A stretch of DNA of 23,628 nt, taken from the NCBI GenBank assembly GCA_027576995.1, contig JANBQC010000452.1, positions 1 through 23,628 of the forward strand. Reading direction: 5' to 3'. Source of the stretch: Dimargaris cristalligena (lineage: Eukaryota > Kickxellomycota > Dimargaritomycetes > Dimargaritales > Dimargaritaceae). This document shows, one piece after another, positions 1-10,020 of the stretch (the first letter of the stretch is position 1; every line of letters begins with the position of its first letter). A model generated the notes under the pieces. That model was not told the origin of the DNA. It made no database searches and worked only from the letters and a program-made list of their open reading frames with translations. A program made the position numbers and the translations under genes.

Positions 1-77
1 TCCGTATCCCTGTGTCCACCCGCCTACTTTGCGGACCTGTTGGCCTTCCGCGCCCGTTACCACCGCCATGGTCGAGT
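1..77 (+). repeat. Left copy of a 77-bp perfect inverted terminal repeat
   Basis: Bases 1-77 are identical to the reverse complement of 23552-23628. The first mismatch is at base 78 (G here, A in the other copy). Over the following 109 coding bases before the stop I count 27 differences, so the jump from perfect identity to about 75% is abrupt. The repeat lies entirely inside Argonaute coding sequence. It is a shared segment of two paralogues, not the terminal repeat of a transposon. Confidence 0.97.
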
Positions 78-189
78 GGAATCCACGGATGATGATGCCG
101 GTAGTACTATTTCCGCGGCTGCCCAAGGGCAGGTCACTGCACTGGTACCAGTGGTGAATAAGTTGACCAATATTCTTTACTTCATGTGA
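1..189 (+). CDS. AGO: Argonaute (PIWI domain) C-terminus, partial
   Basis: Frame 1 is open from base 1 to a TGA at 187-189 and gives the last 62 residues of an Argonaute; the rest lies outside the window. The recognisable part is the end of the PIWI domain: SVSLCPPAYFADLLAFRARYH matches the conserved eukaryotic block that in animals reads roughly S-V-S-x-P-A-P-A-Y-Y-A-H-L-x-A-F-R-A-R-Y-H. A variable Ser/Asp/Ala-rich stretch follows, then the family's hydrophobic end (here LYFM; other Argonautes end in MYFA or similar). Argonautes bind small guide RNAs and silence complementary transcripts. The last residue of the DEDH slicer tetrad lies about 10 residues before this block in known family members, so catalytic competence cannot be judged. 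A paralogous end lies inverted at 23440-23628. The 3' flanks of the two copies are unrelated, so detectable homology stops at or near the stop codon. Confidence 0.9.
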   Translation, partial: SVSLCPPAYFADLLAFRARYHRHGRVESTDDDAGSTISAAAQGQVTALVPVVNKLTNILYFM

Positions 190-493
190 GAGCTGTCTTC
201 CTCCCGCAATAGGTTAATACGACGGATTTACTATAGCGGAAGCAAAATATATGTTTATATATTACTGCTTGATGCAGGAAGGATGAAAGTCTAATTTTGT
301 TTAATGAGTTTCCTTAATTGGACTCGTTGATATTTCTCATGGAAAACCTATCCTCTTTGTACTTCAAGCCATAGTTCGGCCACTGAAGATCCCAATACTC
401 CTCCGAGGTTCGAACTATTATTATCTTATATATTATATAATCTCTTATGTTCGTAAATATCGACGAAGTTATCCTTCCAAACCTTTCCTGAGA
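190..493. other. AT-rich spacer, Argonaute 3' flank
   Basis: No open frame, RNA gene or repeat could be supported here. It presumably holds the 3' UTR and terminator of the Argonaute gene, but there is no canonical AATAAA. The stretch around 415-450 is almost pure A/T. Confidence 0.5.
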
Positions 494-1101
494 ATGAGAA
501 TGGATTACCGTCCTATTGTGTCCATTTATTTATCCTTCGCAGTTATTATTCATCTTCCAGTTACCATTAATTCTTCCAACTATCATGTCACCAGAATTCG
601 TAACCGGTTCCAACAGGATGAACAATATGACGGGATGTTTTCGAATAACCGAATGCCGCCGATAGAATTCATACCTGAGTTAGGACTAGTGCCAGTTCTA
701 GCTTAATCCATAACCCCTAAAAATTAGAAAACTATTTAAACCCGACGTTTAGCCGGTTAAAAAAAAAGATATAGCTAAGTTTAAACATTTTTATCATCTA
801 TTATTATTATTTACCGTTCCTATTATTTTCAATTATTCTAGGTTACTTTTCTATTAAATAAATTTATAAAACCCCATAACGCCTGAGAATGTACCAATAT
901 CCTCACATTCTTCCTCCTCTACCGCAGACATCACCACTCTCACTTACTGCCCAATCTAGTCCGATCGTGGAAATGAACCCACCGGCGGGTACTTCGGCCA
1001 GCGCGTCGCATGGTGTAACGATTACAACAGCCCCAACCGGGTCACCGAGTCTCGCCGCTGCATTTACAGCCACGCAGCCGGGGTACTATTTCATTCCATA
1101 A
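494..1101 (+). CDS. Doubtful two-exon gene, Ser/Thr/Pro-rich C-terminus
   Basis: Two small open stretches flank an AT-rich block. The first (ATG 494, stop 706, 70 codons) starts with a hydrophobic segment around residues 8-27 that could be a signal peptide. The second (928-1101) is clearly more GC-rich than its flanks and encodes a Ser/Thr/Pro/Ala-rich sequence ending in GYYFIP. A good 3' splice site (pyrimidine tract then CCGCAG, ending at 927) opens the second stretch. A possible but weak donor, GTAACC at 599, would join them in phase as a 92-residue protein. That intron would be about 329 nt, longer than the PGK one. I do not recognise the product. Alternatives are two chance ORFs, or a last exon whose real upstream exons I have not found. 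Confidence 0.25.
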
Positions 1102-3567
1102 ATGTACATGCGCTTGGAAACAGGACCAATGTTTATTTTATAAACAATTCCCCGCCGATTTAATAAACAAACGTATCCGTATATTTTACAGACGAGATTA
1201 TTGAAAAATCCTATTATATTAATCAAATATATTGGCGTGCTATGTGTATACTTTGGGCGTTGCATGGTTTCAAGATGTCCATCCAATATGAATATAGTTC
1301 TATAGGTAGTTTTACAATAGATATGTAGAGGTTAGCCGATAGAAAAGCGCCGACCTTTATATACTGACTAGGTCTTGTGCTTTGAATTTGGGGTACTACT
1401 ATTTATTTAGGCCCTATTGTACGACTAGGGCTGTCTGGGATATTCAGGCTTCCGTACACATACCAATAGCCATTCGCAAAGCGGTGTAGGGACTACAGTA
1501 TTGCCTAATGATCCATGGACCAACTAGCTTCAATATTCAAGTTTTCAATCAAGAAGACACAGCTAAGGTACATGGTGGTTGTCTGAAGGGGTGTCTTATA
1601 TATTTGATAAGCCTACAAGCTGTTATCGCAGTGATCAGTCGAATAAATGAAGCTGCATATTCGTTATATGAGTGACATAGGGTGTTCGGTTTAATCGTCA
1701 GTGTGATTAAAGCTGGTGCCATCTTCCCGGTCCGCAGTCATTTACTGACCCGAGTATATCGAGGCTGTCTTCGGGAATCGATGCGTCTAAAGCGATGAAC
1801 GCCTTCGGAATTCCCGCCTCTGTATTTCCATAATCACATATTCACTCTCCCGCATCCCGTACTCCAAAGTTGGCTATATAATCGACTATTCAACATTTGT
1901 TATTAATTAACTCGCCTCTTATCACCCCACAATCCCCATTAATGTTATTATGCGTCACTGGAATTACTTAATGGTGACCATGTTTCTATTTAATTCCTAG
2001 ATATAGTAGAATTTTGGCATTTACTCCAATTATACACTACGTAGGTTTTATAGGCTATAAACCAGTTTCCGATATTTAGTGCCAAGTAATAAACTGTCCC
2101 TATTTTTTTATTATTTTTTGATAATAAAAACATCACGGTGTACTAAGGATGTTTGATAAATCGAGACCCATTACTCTAGAACCACAAACTGTTGTCTGGT
2201 GTCAATGTTTATTAGCAGCGGTAATTCCTATCAGGGTTAGGAGCCACTGTATCTGGTATTCGGGGATACTATCGAATATATACATGAAAACTGTGCGCGA
2301 AGAAGGCGAATACTAAGCATATACATATTGGTAATAATTTCTGAATATAAGAGGTGTTCCAAAGGTCTCATTTAGGATAAATTCCTTCGGCTACTACATA
2401 CATCATACAGTAGTGCAAAATATTTGGAATAGTGACATGCGAATGGTACATAATGGCTGCAGCGACCGGTCTAAATGGTAGGGTGCGATTAAGATTATAT
2501 GGCTATATAGTCTGGCTAAGGCGCATTCTAGCCGCCATAGACAACTTGTTTGATGCTAATATCGGTAGTCAACATAGGCTTGGTGTCGGTCAGTATTCTA
2601 TTGGTTCGGGGCTCTAGTTATGGCCATTTAACAGCTAGTATATATTCGGTGTCGAGCATTGTAAATATTCACTCTAATCGAATGGCTAGAGCGGTTTTTA
2701 TTAAAATAATAGACATGTGTGGTTTAGTTCGGAAATCGGTATACCCGACGGTAGAGTTGCAGGCCTTTTGTAACAAGTCTATCCATCGGCCCGATAGTTA
2801 CGATGTCACTTAGCTAACTATACTCGTTTAAATGCCCACCTGTGTGCTTGAAACAACTTTATCGCGGCCAAGACCTTGAACTGTGACAGTGGTAGGATTT
2901 GAAGGCCTTTACAGAGCGTCCCGCCCTTTCTTTATCGCCAACGTCTACTAGTTACTCTAGACTGAACTTCCATGTATAGTAAAAACTAAATCATTGGATA
3001 GATCGCATGACATGGCCTAGTTAGAACTCTAAAATTATTTATCTTGAGATACAGACGGTTCAATTAATTGTCCTTTCATCTGGGTGTAATTTCATTAGTG
3101 AAATAGGCTGTTCATTTCAGCCATCAATTTATTCAATTGTAGCGCCATTCACGGGAGAAGAGTAGAGTTAAGTAGAAATAGGGAAACTGGACGACATCAA
3201 TTAACAAGTATAGAGAACGTAAGAAAACGCTTAGTCATAAGGGTCAACGAAAAGCAAACAAGTGAACAGAGACAGTGATGCTACATAACATTAGCAACAA
3301 AAAACAACAACTAGTTTAGCAATAATTAAAATCGTAACGATGATCTAAAATAAAATGTAATGAAAATAAGAACTGAAACCCATGAGGCATAATTATGTAT
3401 AGAAACGGGCGAAAAAGAGCAATCTACCACGATGACTAGTCTTTATAAAACCATAGACTAATCAGCAATGATCATTAAAATATAATGCAAGATGTGATAG
3501 TAGTGCTCCAATAAAAAAAATCACCGTTGAGTGGGAAAGCGAGAAGGTTGCAGATAGGAAAGGGCGG
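1102..3567. other. AT-rich gene-poor spacer
   Basis: About 2.5 kb without a gene I can support. The open frames here (for example 2432-2617 and 2550-2813) are short, mostly start at GTG or TTG, overlap each other and resemble nothing I know. Small hairpins are visible, such as GGTTTTATAG/CTATAAACC near 2044-2063 and ATTTCA/TGAAAT at 3089-3104. Bases about 2036-2185 weakly resemble the short inverted-repeat element described elsewhere. The right end should contain the 3' UTR of the minus-strand gene that stops at 3568. Confidence 0.5.
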
Positions 3568-6500
3568 TTAATAACGCTTAAGGTTCTTTTTCGTGTCGGA
3601 ATCGGGCCCCAGGGCCACCGGGTCATCCTCGCCACTGTCCATACCACTTAAGTGCGACTCCATTTCATCTAAATCCTCCACAATCTCGTCGATATCGTGG
3701 TGACTGGTGTCAATGTCCGATGTCTCGGAGGCCGAATCATCCAATTCCATGCGACGCAATGCTTCGTCCAACCGCCGTGCCTCTTCTTCCAACTGATGGT
3801 GCCAGGTTTGAATCACCCGGTCTTGGCTGGCGAACCTGAGCAACAGGGAGCTGGTTTCATCGTGGAAGTGGCGCCAGTCGGTAGAGTCCCGGGCCGAACG
3901 ACGGCGACTGCCGCGCCGGCGATGTAGAGAGGAAAGGCTCGTGCGGGCCATGCTACTACTGGTACTAAACCGCCGACGGTTCAGGGAGGAGGGGGAGGAG
4001 GTATGGTGGTGATTGGTCACGCTAAGAGTGAATACGGAGGGGGTTTGGGAGGAACGGCGACTATTGATATGGCCGGACAGAGATTGGGGTGGCGGCGATG
4101 ATGGTAGAGGGGGGGTGTCCATTGAGTTGCGGGAATGAAGGCCGGTCGAGTTGGATGTAAGTCCCAAACCCGATAGGCCCGGCAGGTTACTGATCCTTGA
4201 ACCACGTTGCAGTTGTCGCTGCTGTTTCTGCGAGACCGTATCTTGGCCAGGGGAGCGGGGAAGCCGATTGAAAGGGAGTAAACAACCGTCCGAGAAGCGG
4301 CGAGCGGTACCAAATGCCGGACCCGGTACGGGCAATGACGCAACGGTGAGGGTGGGTTGCCAGGCGACAAATTTCTCCGAGGGGGCGAGGTGAGCGGGGT
4401 TGATCTTGAGCGTAGTGGTGGGGGACCCCGTGGGTTCAACCACTGCCGGGGGAGTTGGTCGCAGAACCGGATTGGACTGGCTCATGCGACGGGAAGCTGG
4501 GCCGGACAACAGGGATAGTCGGTTGGGTGAACGAGGGATATGGATACCGGGACTATGGGGCATCAAGGCTTTCAACTCGGCTAGGGGAACGGTCATTTGG
4601 TGATAGGGGAGTTGGGTGCGGTGACTAGCGGCACCGGCCCCGCCAATGATCCGACATTCCTTCTCAAGGCTGAGGAATGGGGTGACGGTGGACGAACGTT
4701 TCCGAGTTAACCCACCACTGGGAACTGCCCCGGTACTATTCCCGTTGGTCAGGGGAAGCCAACTCCTCTTCTTGCTAAGGAATGGGGAAGCCACCGAAAG
4801 GGGAACCGGGGCAGAAACGGTTACCGAACGGGGGGACGGACTGTCCATAAGCGGGGGCAACGGGGCAATAGGTGTTACCTGCCGAAGAGTGGATACCCGT
4901 CGGAGTAAGGGCGACGTAATATCCATAATCACGGGCTTGGTCTGACCCGTGGATCCCACGGTCACTACCGCGGAAGTGGGCTGGAAGGTGGCCGGATCGT
5001 CCTCTTCGTCGTCGTCGTCTTGGGTGCGGTGAGAATGCAGACTTTCGGCCATTTCGGAAATCATGGGAAGACCACCTAGGCTAGTGGTGCGCGAAATACA
5101 CCGCGATGAACGGGCACTGGTGTTCGTACTGGCGCTGGTGCTGGTACCCCTGTCCGTGGGGATTGGCAGCGGAGCCGGAACGGAGACCGGGGCCGGGGAA
5201 TCATCGACCGGTGGAGTGGAAAGGGCCGCAATTAAACGGGAGTGGGATTCCCGTTGGTTGGTCTGACTGGGGGTCGTACTATCGTCCGCTACCGCAGGAT
5301 CGGCACCCGGGTAGTTCGGCACCCTAAATTCGAGGTCTTTCGGGGTGGCCGTTCGATCGATGATACTATCCCGTTCCTGATCGGTAAAGTCCGTTCGAAG
5401 GGGGCGTAAGTGGACGGCGGTGGCGCACGGTCCGATGCGCTCGTAGACAAGGGAGGGCATGTGGGGTAAGGCCGGATCACTGGCCCGGCGACGGGCGGCC
5501 GTCGAAGTGGCCGTCAGTAGGTGAACCGCGGACGATGCGGCCGATCGATGGCTGCCCAGGGTTAGGCGGTCGGCCGACAGGGAAGCGGCTCCAAAATGGG
5601 TATTGAAATTGGCCACCTGTTCGGCTAATCGGGCGCGGTCGGTGAGTAGGGTCTGCTTCTCCTCCCACAGAACTTCCCGGTCGTGATAGAGTTGTTCCCG
5701 TTCGATGACTAGATTTTCCCGATCGTTGTACAGCTGCTCGCGGACTTGATCCAATTCTACTCGGACCAGTTCGAGGTGGTAGACCTGGCTGTGGAGGCCG
5801 GCGTTCTCTTGGATCAGGGTATCGATACGCTCCAGAAATTCGGCAAAATTAAACATGTAGCGGGGAAGCTGGTCGGGCAGTATGGCCTGGGTTAAATCGA
5901 TCACCTTGTCCGTCGTCATGGTGGACAATTCAGTGGGCCATTGCGCGGAGGAGGTGCGCCTCGGGGCGGAGGGGTGGGTAACGGTACTCGGGTCCCAAGT
6001 GGTGGTGGTGGTCAGCGTTAACGTTGAGGTGGTACGATTAGTAATTGTGGTGGTTGTGTGGAGGTTAGAAGGTATTACCGGAACGGGATTGCCGATCACG
6101 GCCCCTGTTTGCTCCACAGAATTGCGGTGGGATCGGTTCAGGAACTGGAGGGAGGTTCGGGAGGGGGGAAGGCTCTGTTTAGAGACGGGTGTACTCGGCG
6201 CTGGGGCCGGGGGTCCTTCAATGTACTTGAGTACTGCCGCCTGCTGCTTATGCTGCTCCTGCTCGATCCATTCGGCCAAAGCCCTGGGCGGGATAAACGT
6301 GGTCTGTGGGGCGAAGATTGGTAGCTGGTAGAACACGTTTTTGATCGGCCGCACCACCTTGAGGTGTCGGCTTTGAATGTGGTCCAGATTGAGAGTAAGT
6401 TCGCGCAACTGGCCGGTGAGCTCGGAAATGACCGTATCTCGTTCGTAAATGGCATTTTCCAGGTTACCCAGCCGTTGGGTGATATGGGACTCATATCCCG

Positions 6501-8511
6501 CAAAATCAGGGTGCGTCTGGAGCGGGGCCAGAAACTGAGGTGCGGGGGGTGGAGCGATGCGGTGACGGATCGAGTGGTTTTCGCTAGGGGGGAGCGGCCC
6601 GAAAGATTCCGCCATAGTATCCGGCGGGGCGATCCACTGCCGAATATGCTGGTCACTGGACGAGTTTCGGATGGTACCGGCGGGGGGAAACAGGGGCTCG
6701 TGGTCGGTGGAAGCCACCGTATGGCGCTTATTGATGGTGGGGCTCTGGTTTCTCATCAGAGGGGAGGTCTGGGACATGGTATGCTCGGCTTCGGGTCGGA
6801 GAATGGACTTGGGTCGAAACCATCCGCCGGTCGATTTCTTTCGCTCGGTGGATTTACTTGGGCTCTGGCTAGCCCGCAGCACGGTCGAGAGTTGGCGACG
6901 CAGTTGTTTGAAAGTGGAGGGGGGTCGGGCTTCCTTATCGGGGGTTGCCGCCGGAATGGGTTCACTGGGCAGCGGCCCGGCCGCTGGGTGGGGACTACGG
7001 GCGATCTCCCCTTCACCGAGCATGCCCAAAGCCCGGGAGCCGTTAATGGTGTGTCGCTGGGGGTTGGGATTGCTGGTCAGCCGGCGCTGGTTATGCTTGT
7101 TAAACCACTCAAACAAGTGGGAGTCACGCGCCATTTCCTCGTCCATGGAGGTCTGGGTTTGGCTGGAGGGAAAGGAATATCGGGCGTCGGGGCGGCCGAC
7201 TAGGTGGGGTGGCGGGGCATCGATATCGTGCAGGTCGACGAATTTGCGTAGGATCTTGAGGTATTGGACTTTCGACTTGAGCTGGGCGTTGGCGTCGCAT
7301 ACGTCATTACGACACTTGGTGAAAGCGTCGTACAGGCGTAGGGTAAACTGCCGGGAGGTGAGTTTCAGTTGCTGAGGATCACCTAGCGTAGCCTCGGTGT
7401 CATTGGGCAGGGTGTTCAGATGGGACAGCCGTTTGGAAGCTGCCGGACTCCAGTTAGAGCCCACCAAACTCTGACGGTTCGAAGGGCTGGGGTCATCGGC
7501 GGCCGAAGTGGCGGTTATAAAGGATGAACGATCATGCTCGGCAAACAGTTGGTCTAGGGATTCACGCAGGTCAATGTCCTCAGAGGCGACCGAGTAGGGC
7601 TCTTGAGTGTATAGAAAAATGGTGTCCAGACCCAGCTGCAGGGCGCGCACCTGACGCAGCAGCTGGTTGCGCTCCATCGATACCCGCTTGTTATTGGACT
7701 GCTGGGTCACCAGTTCGTCCTGGGCTTGGTACAGCTCGATGGCCAGTTGCTGGATGCGACCCTGTAGGAGGCGAACCCGCTGGGTGGTCTCCGGGGACTC
7801 GACGGGTTTGGCCGGGGTGTCGGACGGCGGTGGCCTATCGGCTGCTGTGGCAGCGGAGAGTGGAACAGTGGTACCTTTGGCGGACAATACGGGAAGGGTA
7901 CTTAAAGACGGGTGGGGGTCCACTGACGCCAAGGGAGAATTATCGGCGACCGTGGACCGGCCCGAGTCCAGGACCATGGGAGTGGTCCAGCCGTAAGTGG
8001 ACTGGGCCAGGTCCCGGTGCCAGATCAGCTGGTTCCGGAAAGCAGCCAAGTAGTGGTGGTGCAGTTCATTCTCAAAGGTGAGGCGGAGATAGCTCTTGTC
8101 GTGGATTTCCTTATTAAGGGATAGAATACGGTTCTCGCACAGGGCGATTTCGTTTTGGGTCTTCCAGCTCGCGTTGGGATCGTCCTCCTGCGTTTTAAGT
8201 AATTTGCGCAGACCTTCACCCATCCGAACCTCCTTTTCAACGCGGGCGGAGAGGCCGGCAATGTCGGCCTGGAGGGTATGGCATTGGGTTTCGAGGGCCT
8301 GACCCTCGCTCGCGGGTAGCAGTGGGTAGGTTTGGGTGGCATTGAGGATATGTTCCACGAGCTCCTGCTGGGCCGGGGCAAAGGGCGCCGGACTGGCGGA
8401 GGGGTGGCCCGAAATGGTCGAGAGGGTGCTTTGGCGAGGGTCAAGGGGCGCCAGGCTATCCAGAGTATGGCGCTGGCTGACCCTGTGGGGTAGCGTGGGG
8501 GTGGATAGCAT
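3568..8511 (-). CDS. Large coiled-coil protein with Uds1-like N-terminal domain
   Basis: One uninterrupted frame of 1647 codons. The first ATG is at 8511-8509, and an in-frame TAG 15 bases further upstream (8529-8527) fixes the start unless there is a spliced upstream exon. Residues about 45-165 resemble the fungal Uds1 (up-regulated during septation) domain: a Tyr-x-Leu-Leu-x-x-x-Glu motif, then a long helix with heptads and a conserved-looking L-R-K-L-L. Further coiled coils lie at about 240-300, 380-427, 672-715 and 879-974 (the last rich in Glu/Arg/Gln), and a short one at 1554-1587. They are separated by long Ser/Pro/Thr-rich, presumably disordered segments with many basic-Ser kinase-like sites. 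The acidic tail (about 1588-1640) ends in KKNLKRY. There is no membrane segment or signal peptide. A structural or cell-cycle role at septa or the cortex is inferred from the domain only. That it is a real gene is much surer than the family call. Confidence 0.75.
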   Translation of the reverse strand: MLSTPTLPHRVSQRHTLDSLAPLDPRQSTLSTISGHPSASPAPFAPAQQELVEHILNATQTYPLLPASEGQALETQCHTLQADIAGLSARVEKEVRMGEGLRKLLKTQEDDPNASWKTQNEIALCENRILSLNKEIHDKSYLRLTFENELHHHYLAAFRNQLIWHRDLAQSTYGWTTPMVLDSGRSTVADNSPLASVDPHPSLSTLPVLSAKGTTVPLSAATAADRPPPSDTPAKPVESPETTQRVRLLQGRIQQLAIELYQAQDELVTQQSNNKRVSMERNQLLRQVRALQLGLDTIFLYTQEPYSVASEDIDLRESLDQLFAEHDRSSFITATSAADDPSPSNRQSLVGSNWSPAASKRLSHLNTLPNDTEATLGDPQQLKLTSRQFTLRLYDAFTKCRNDVCDANAQLKSKVQYLKILRKFVDLHDIDAPPPHLVGRPDARYSFPSSQTQTSMDEEMARDSHLFEWFNKHNQRRLTSNPNPQRHTINGSRALGMLGEGEIARSPHPAAGPLPSEPIPAATPDKEARPPSTFKQLRRQLSTVLRASQSPSKSTERKKSTGGWFRPKSILRPEAEHTMSQTSPLMRNQSPTINKRHTVASTDHEPLFPPAGTIRNSSSDQHIRQWIAPPDTMAESFGPLPPSENHSIRHRIAPPPAPQFLAPLQTHPDFAGYESHITQRLGNLENAIYERDTVISELTGQLRELTLNLDHIQSRHLKVVRPIKNVFYQLPIFAPQTTFIPPRALAEWIEQEQHKQQAAVLKYIEGPPAPAPSTPVSKQSLPPSRTSLQFLNRSHRNSVEQTGAVIGNPVPVIPSNLHTTTTITNRTTSTLTLTTTTTWDPSTVTHPSAPRRTSSAQWPTELSTMTTDKVIDLTQAILPDQLPRYMFNFAEFLERIDTLIQENAGLHSQVYHLELVRVELDQVREQLYNDRENLVIEREQLYHDREVLWEEKQTLLTDRARLAEQVANFNTHFGAASLSADRLTLGSHRSAASSAVHLLTATSTAARRRASDPALPHMPSLVYERIGPCATAVHLRPLRTDFTDQERDSIIDRTATPKDLEFRVPNYPGADPAVADDSTTPSQTNQRESHSRLIAALSTPPVDDSPAPVSVPAPLPIPTDRGTSTSASTNTSARSSRCISRTTSLGGLPMISEMAESLHSHRTQDDDDEEDDPATFQPTSAVVTVGSTGQTKPVIMDITSPLLRRVSTLRQVTPIAPLPPLMDSPSPRSVTVSAPVPLSVASPFLSKKRSWLPLTNGNSTGAVPSGGLTRKRSSTVTPFLSLEKECRIIGGAGAASHRTQLPYHQMTVPLAELKALMPHSPGIHIPRSPNRLSLLSGPASRRMSQSNPVLRPTPPAVVEPTGSPTTTLKINPAHLAPSEKFVAWQPTLTVASLPVPGPAFGTARRFSDGCLLPFNRLPRSPGQDTVSQKQQRQLQRGSRISNLPGLSGLGLTSNSTGLHSRNSMDTPPLPSSPPPQSLSGHINSRRSSQTPSVFTLSVTNHHHTSSPSSLNRRRFSTSSSMARTSLSSLHRRRGSRRRSARDSTDWRHFHDETSSLLLRFASQDRVIQTWHHQLEEEARRLDEALRRMELDDSASETSDIDTSHHDIDEIVEDLDEMESHLSGMDSGEDDPVALGPDSDTKKNLKRY

Positions 8512-9886
8512 GGGGGACACGGCGACTATTACTATCGCTACAACTGCGACGACTCCAGAGGCTGGACTACAAACGCGGGGCCTAAATGACGGTGGTGCTA
8601 CCTAAAAAGACGAATACGTATGGAAACAGGGCTGGCTAGAGTGGGAGGGAGGGAAGGAAAGGTATTGTAGGGGGCTATAGCCAAAGCAAGAGAAGGAAAA
8701 CTAGCAAACGAGAGGAAGGAATCGCGCACGCAGCGAAGACTACCTAAAGAAGAGGCGGACTTTGAACCAGGTTCGGTGGGCCAATAACGGCACTGGGAGG
8801 GTCTGAATGGCACTACTGAGACCACTGAATGACGGGTGGGCTCTAGTACTATATGGACCCATTCACGCTTGAATGAAAAAAAATAATAAAGGACCGCCCT
8901 CCCAGCCGCCAACCCCGTACGTCGATCACCCTGCCTGGCGAAACGGTATTTAGGCTGGCTAGACCAGCTCTATCAAATGCCCACCATCGCGGTTCCTGGC
9001 GGGGCGAGTAGGTCGAATGAATCAGTAACACACCCGCCATCTTTTTGAACTGACCATGCCGGTGTAAATGTTTGGTGGAACCGGGCGGCTGGAAGGTAAT
9101 ACCGAGGGCCCTTCCCCGAACCGTACCGTACTATACCACACATCCCATACCGCACCACACAGACCCTGCCTCGTATTCCAGGGGTAATTGCCAATAACAA
9201 TAGGCAAGTGCCTAAGTCACGAAATCACGCGTCAGTAGAGCGTTGGACTACAGAGTACAATGCCCTTCCGCGGGTGGTTTGCTTAACCATGCCCCCGCAC
9301 CAACTCTGCCAATGGACCTCTATTAAGGGGAGTGTTGCCGCCTCGAGTCCAGGGGAAATGGCCCCGCCGGCCGTGCCTCGATCAGCTGGGCAAACATGGG
9401 GATGGTGACAGTAGCCCTGGGCCTCATCGGCGTTACTCCTGGCCGGATTCATTGTTTCATTTTCTCTCTCTCTTTTCCACTTCTATTTTCCCACTGAACC
9501 CTGTTGTCGTTTATCAATTCCCGGTTTGGTCGGGTATATCGCCTCCATCGGTAGGATTATGGCTCATTTGGTTAATTCGGCGTTGCTATCCTTCTCGGGA
9601 ATCCACCTCTATCCAAAGGGTGACCAGTGAATTTCAAGCCGGAATAGACCTCCCGACAATGCCCCCTCCGACATCTTACTCTACATCTCTACCGCCCTGC
9701 TCTGCTTTCGCACAGGGAATATGGATTGTCAGGAGTGATCCCTCTTTACCGATATGTGCTTATCACTTACATACCCTCGATGGGACATTTATATTTTATA
9801 CATGCCATTGGAATTCCCCACTCCTGCCAGGCGCCAATTCCTTACTGTACCTACTGACATGATGATTCCTGTAGGTTCCCCCTATA
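8512..9886. other. Spacer: 5' flank of the coiled-coil gene and unassigned DNA
   Basis: Read on the minus strand, 8512-8900 is pyrimidine-rich with an ATTGG (CCAAT on the plus strand near 8780). It probably contains the leader and promoter of the large minus-strand gene. Bases 9200-9470 are locally GC-rich, and a CT-rich tract runs about 9450-9500. One plus-strand frame is open over 9332-9862, but it has no ATG near its start and resembles nothing known. No gene is supported. Confidence 0.4.
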
Positions 9887-10020
9887 CATATGGGAGAAGT
9901 TCATCTAAGCTGTACAACGAAAAATCCATTAGATTCGGCCAATATTACTAGTTAAAAATACATTTCCCATACACGTATAATGTAAACCCTTATATAGCTG
10001 GGCCGAATTTCACCCATATG
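9887..10020 (+). mobile_element. MITE-like short inverted-repeat element, copy A
   Basis: A 134-bp non-coding unit that starts CATATGGG and ends CCCATATG. The left arm (9887-9919) and the reverse complement of the right arm (9988-10020) agree at about 24 of 33 positions without gaps, including CATATGGG, GAA, TTC and AGCT blocks. Its first 42 aligned bases match copy B at 10720 at about 80%, and homology continues more weakly across the element. Copy C is at 16564. Such short, non-coding units with imperfect terminal inverted repeats fit miniature inverted-repeat transposable elements. No transposase is present, and no target-site duplication is certain. A transcript would fold into an imperfect hairpin. 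Confidence 0.5.

Noticed and set aside
6364..7203. 279-codon plus-strand frame, and other long frames across 3700-8300
   Set aside because: They lie antisense or out of frame inside the 1647-codon gene. They are shadows of its GC-rich codon bias and have no recognisable domains.
9289..9408. 39-codon ATG frame ending in QTWGW, recalling the WGW end of the secreted peptide
   Set aside because: No signal peptide, no KR site, no TATA box at the expected place and unlike codon use; the three-residue match is probably chance.
9332..9862. 176-codon plus-strand frame
   Set aside because: Starts at GTG with no ATG for over 300 bases, includes a CT-rich non-coding-like tract and resembles no family.
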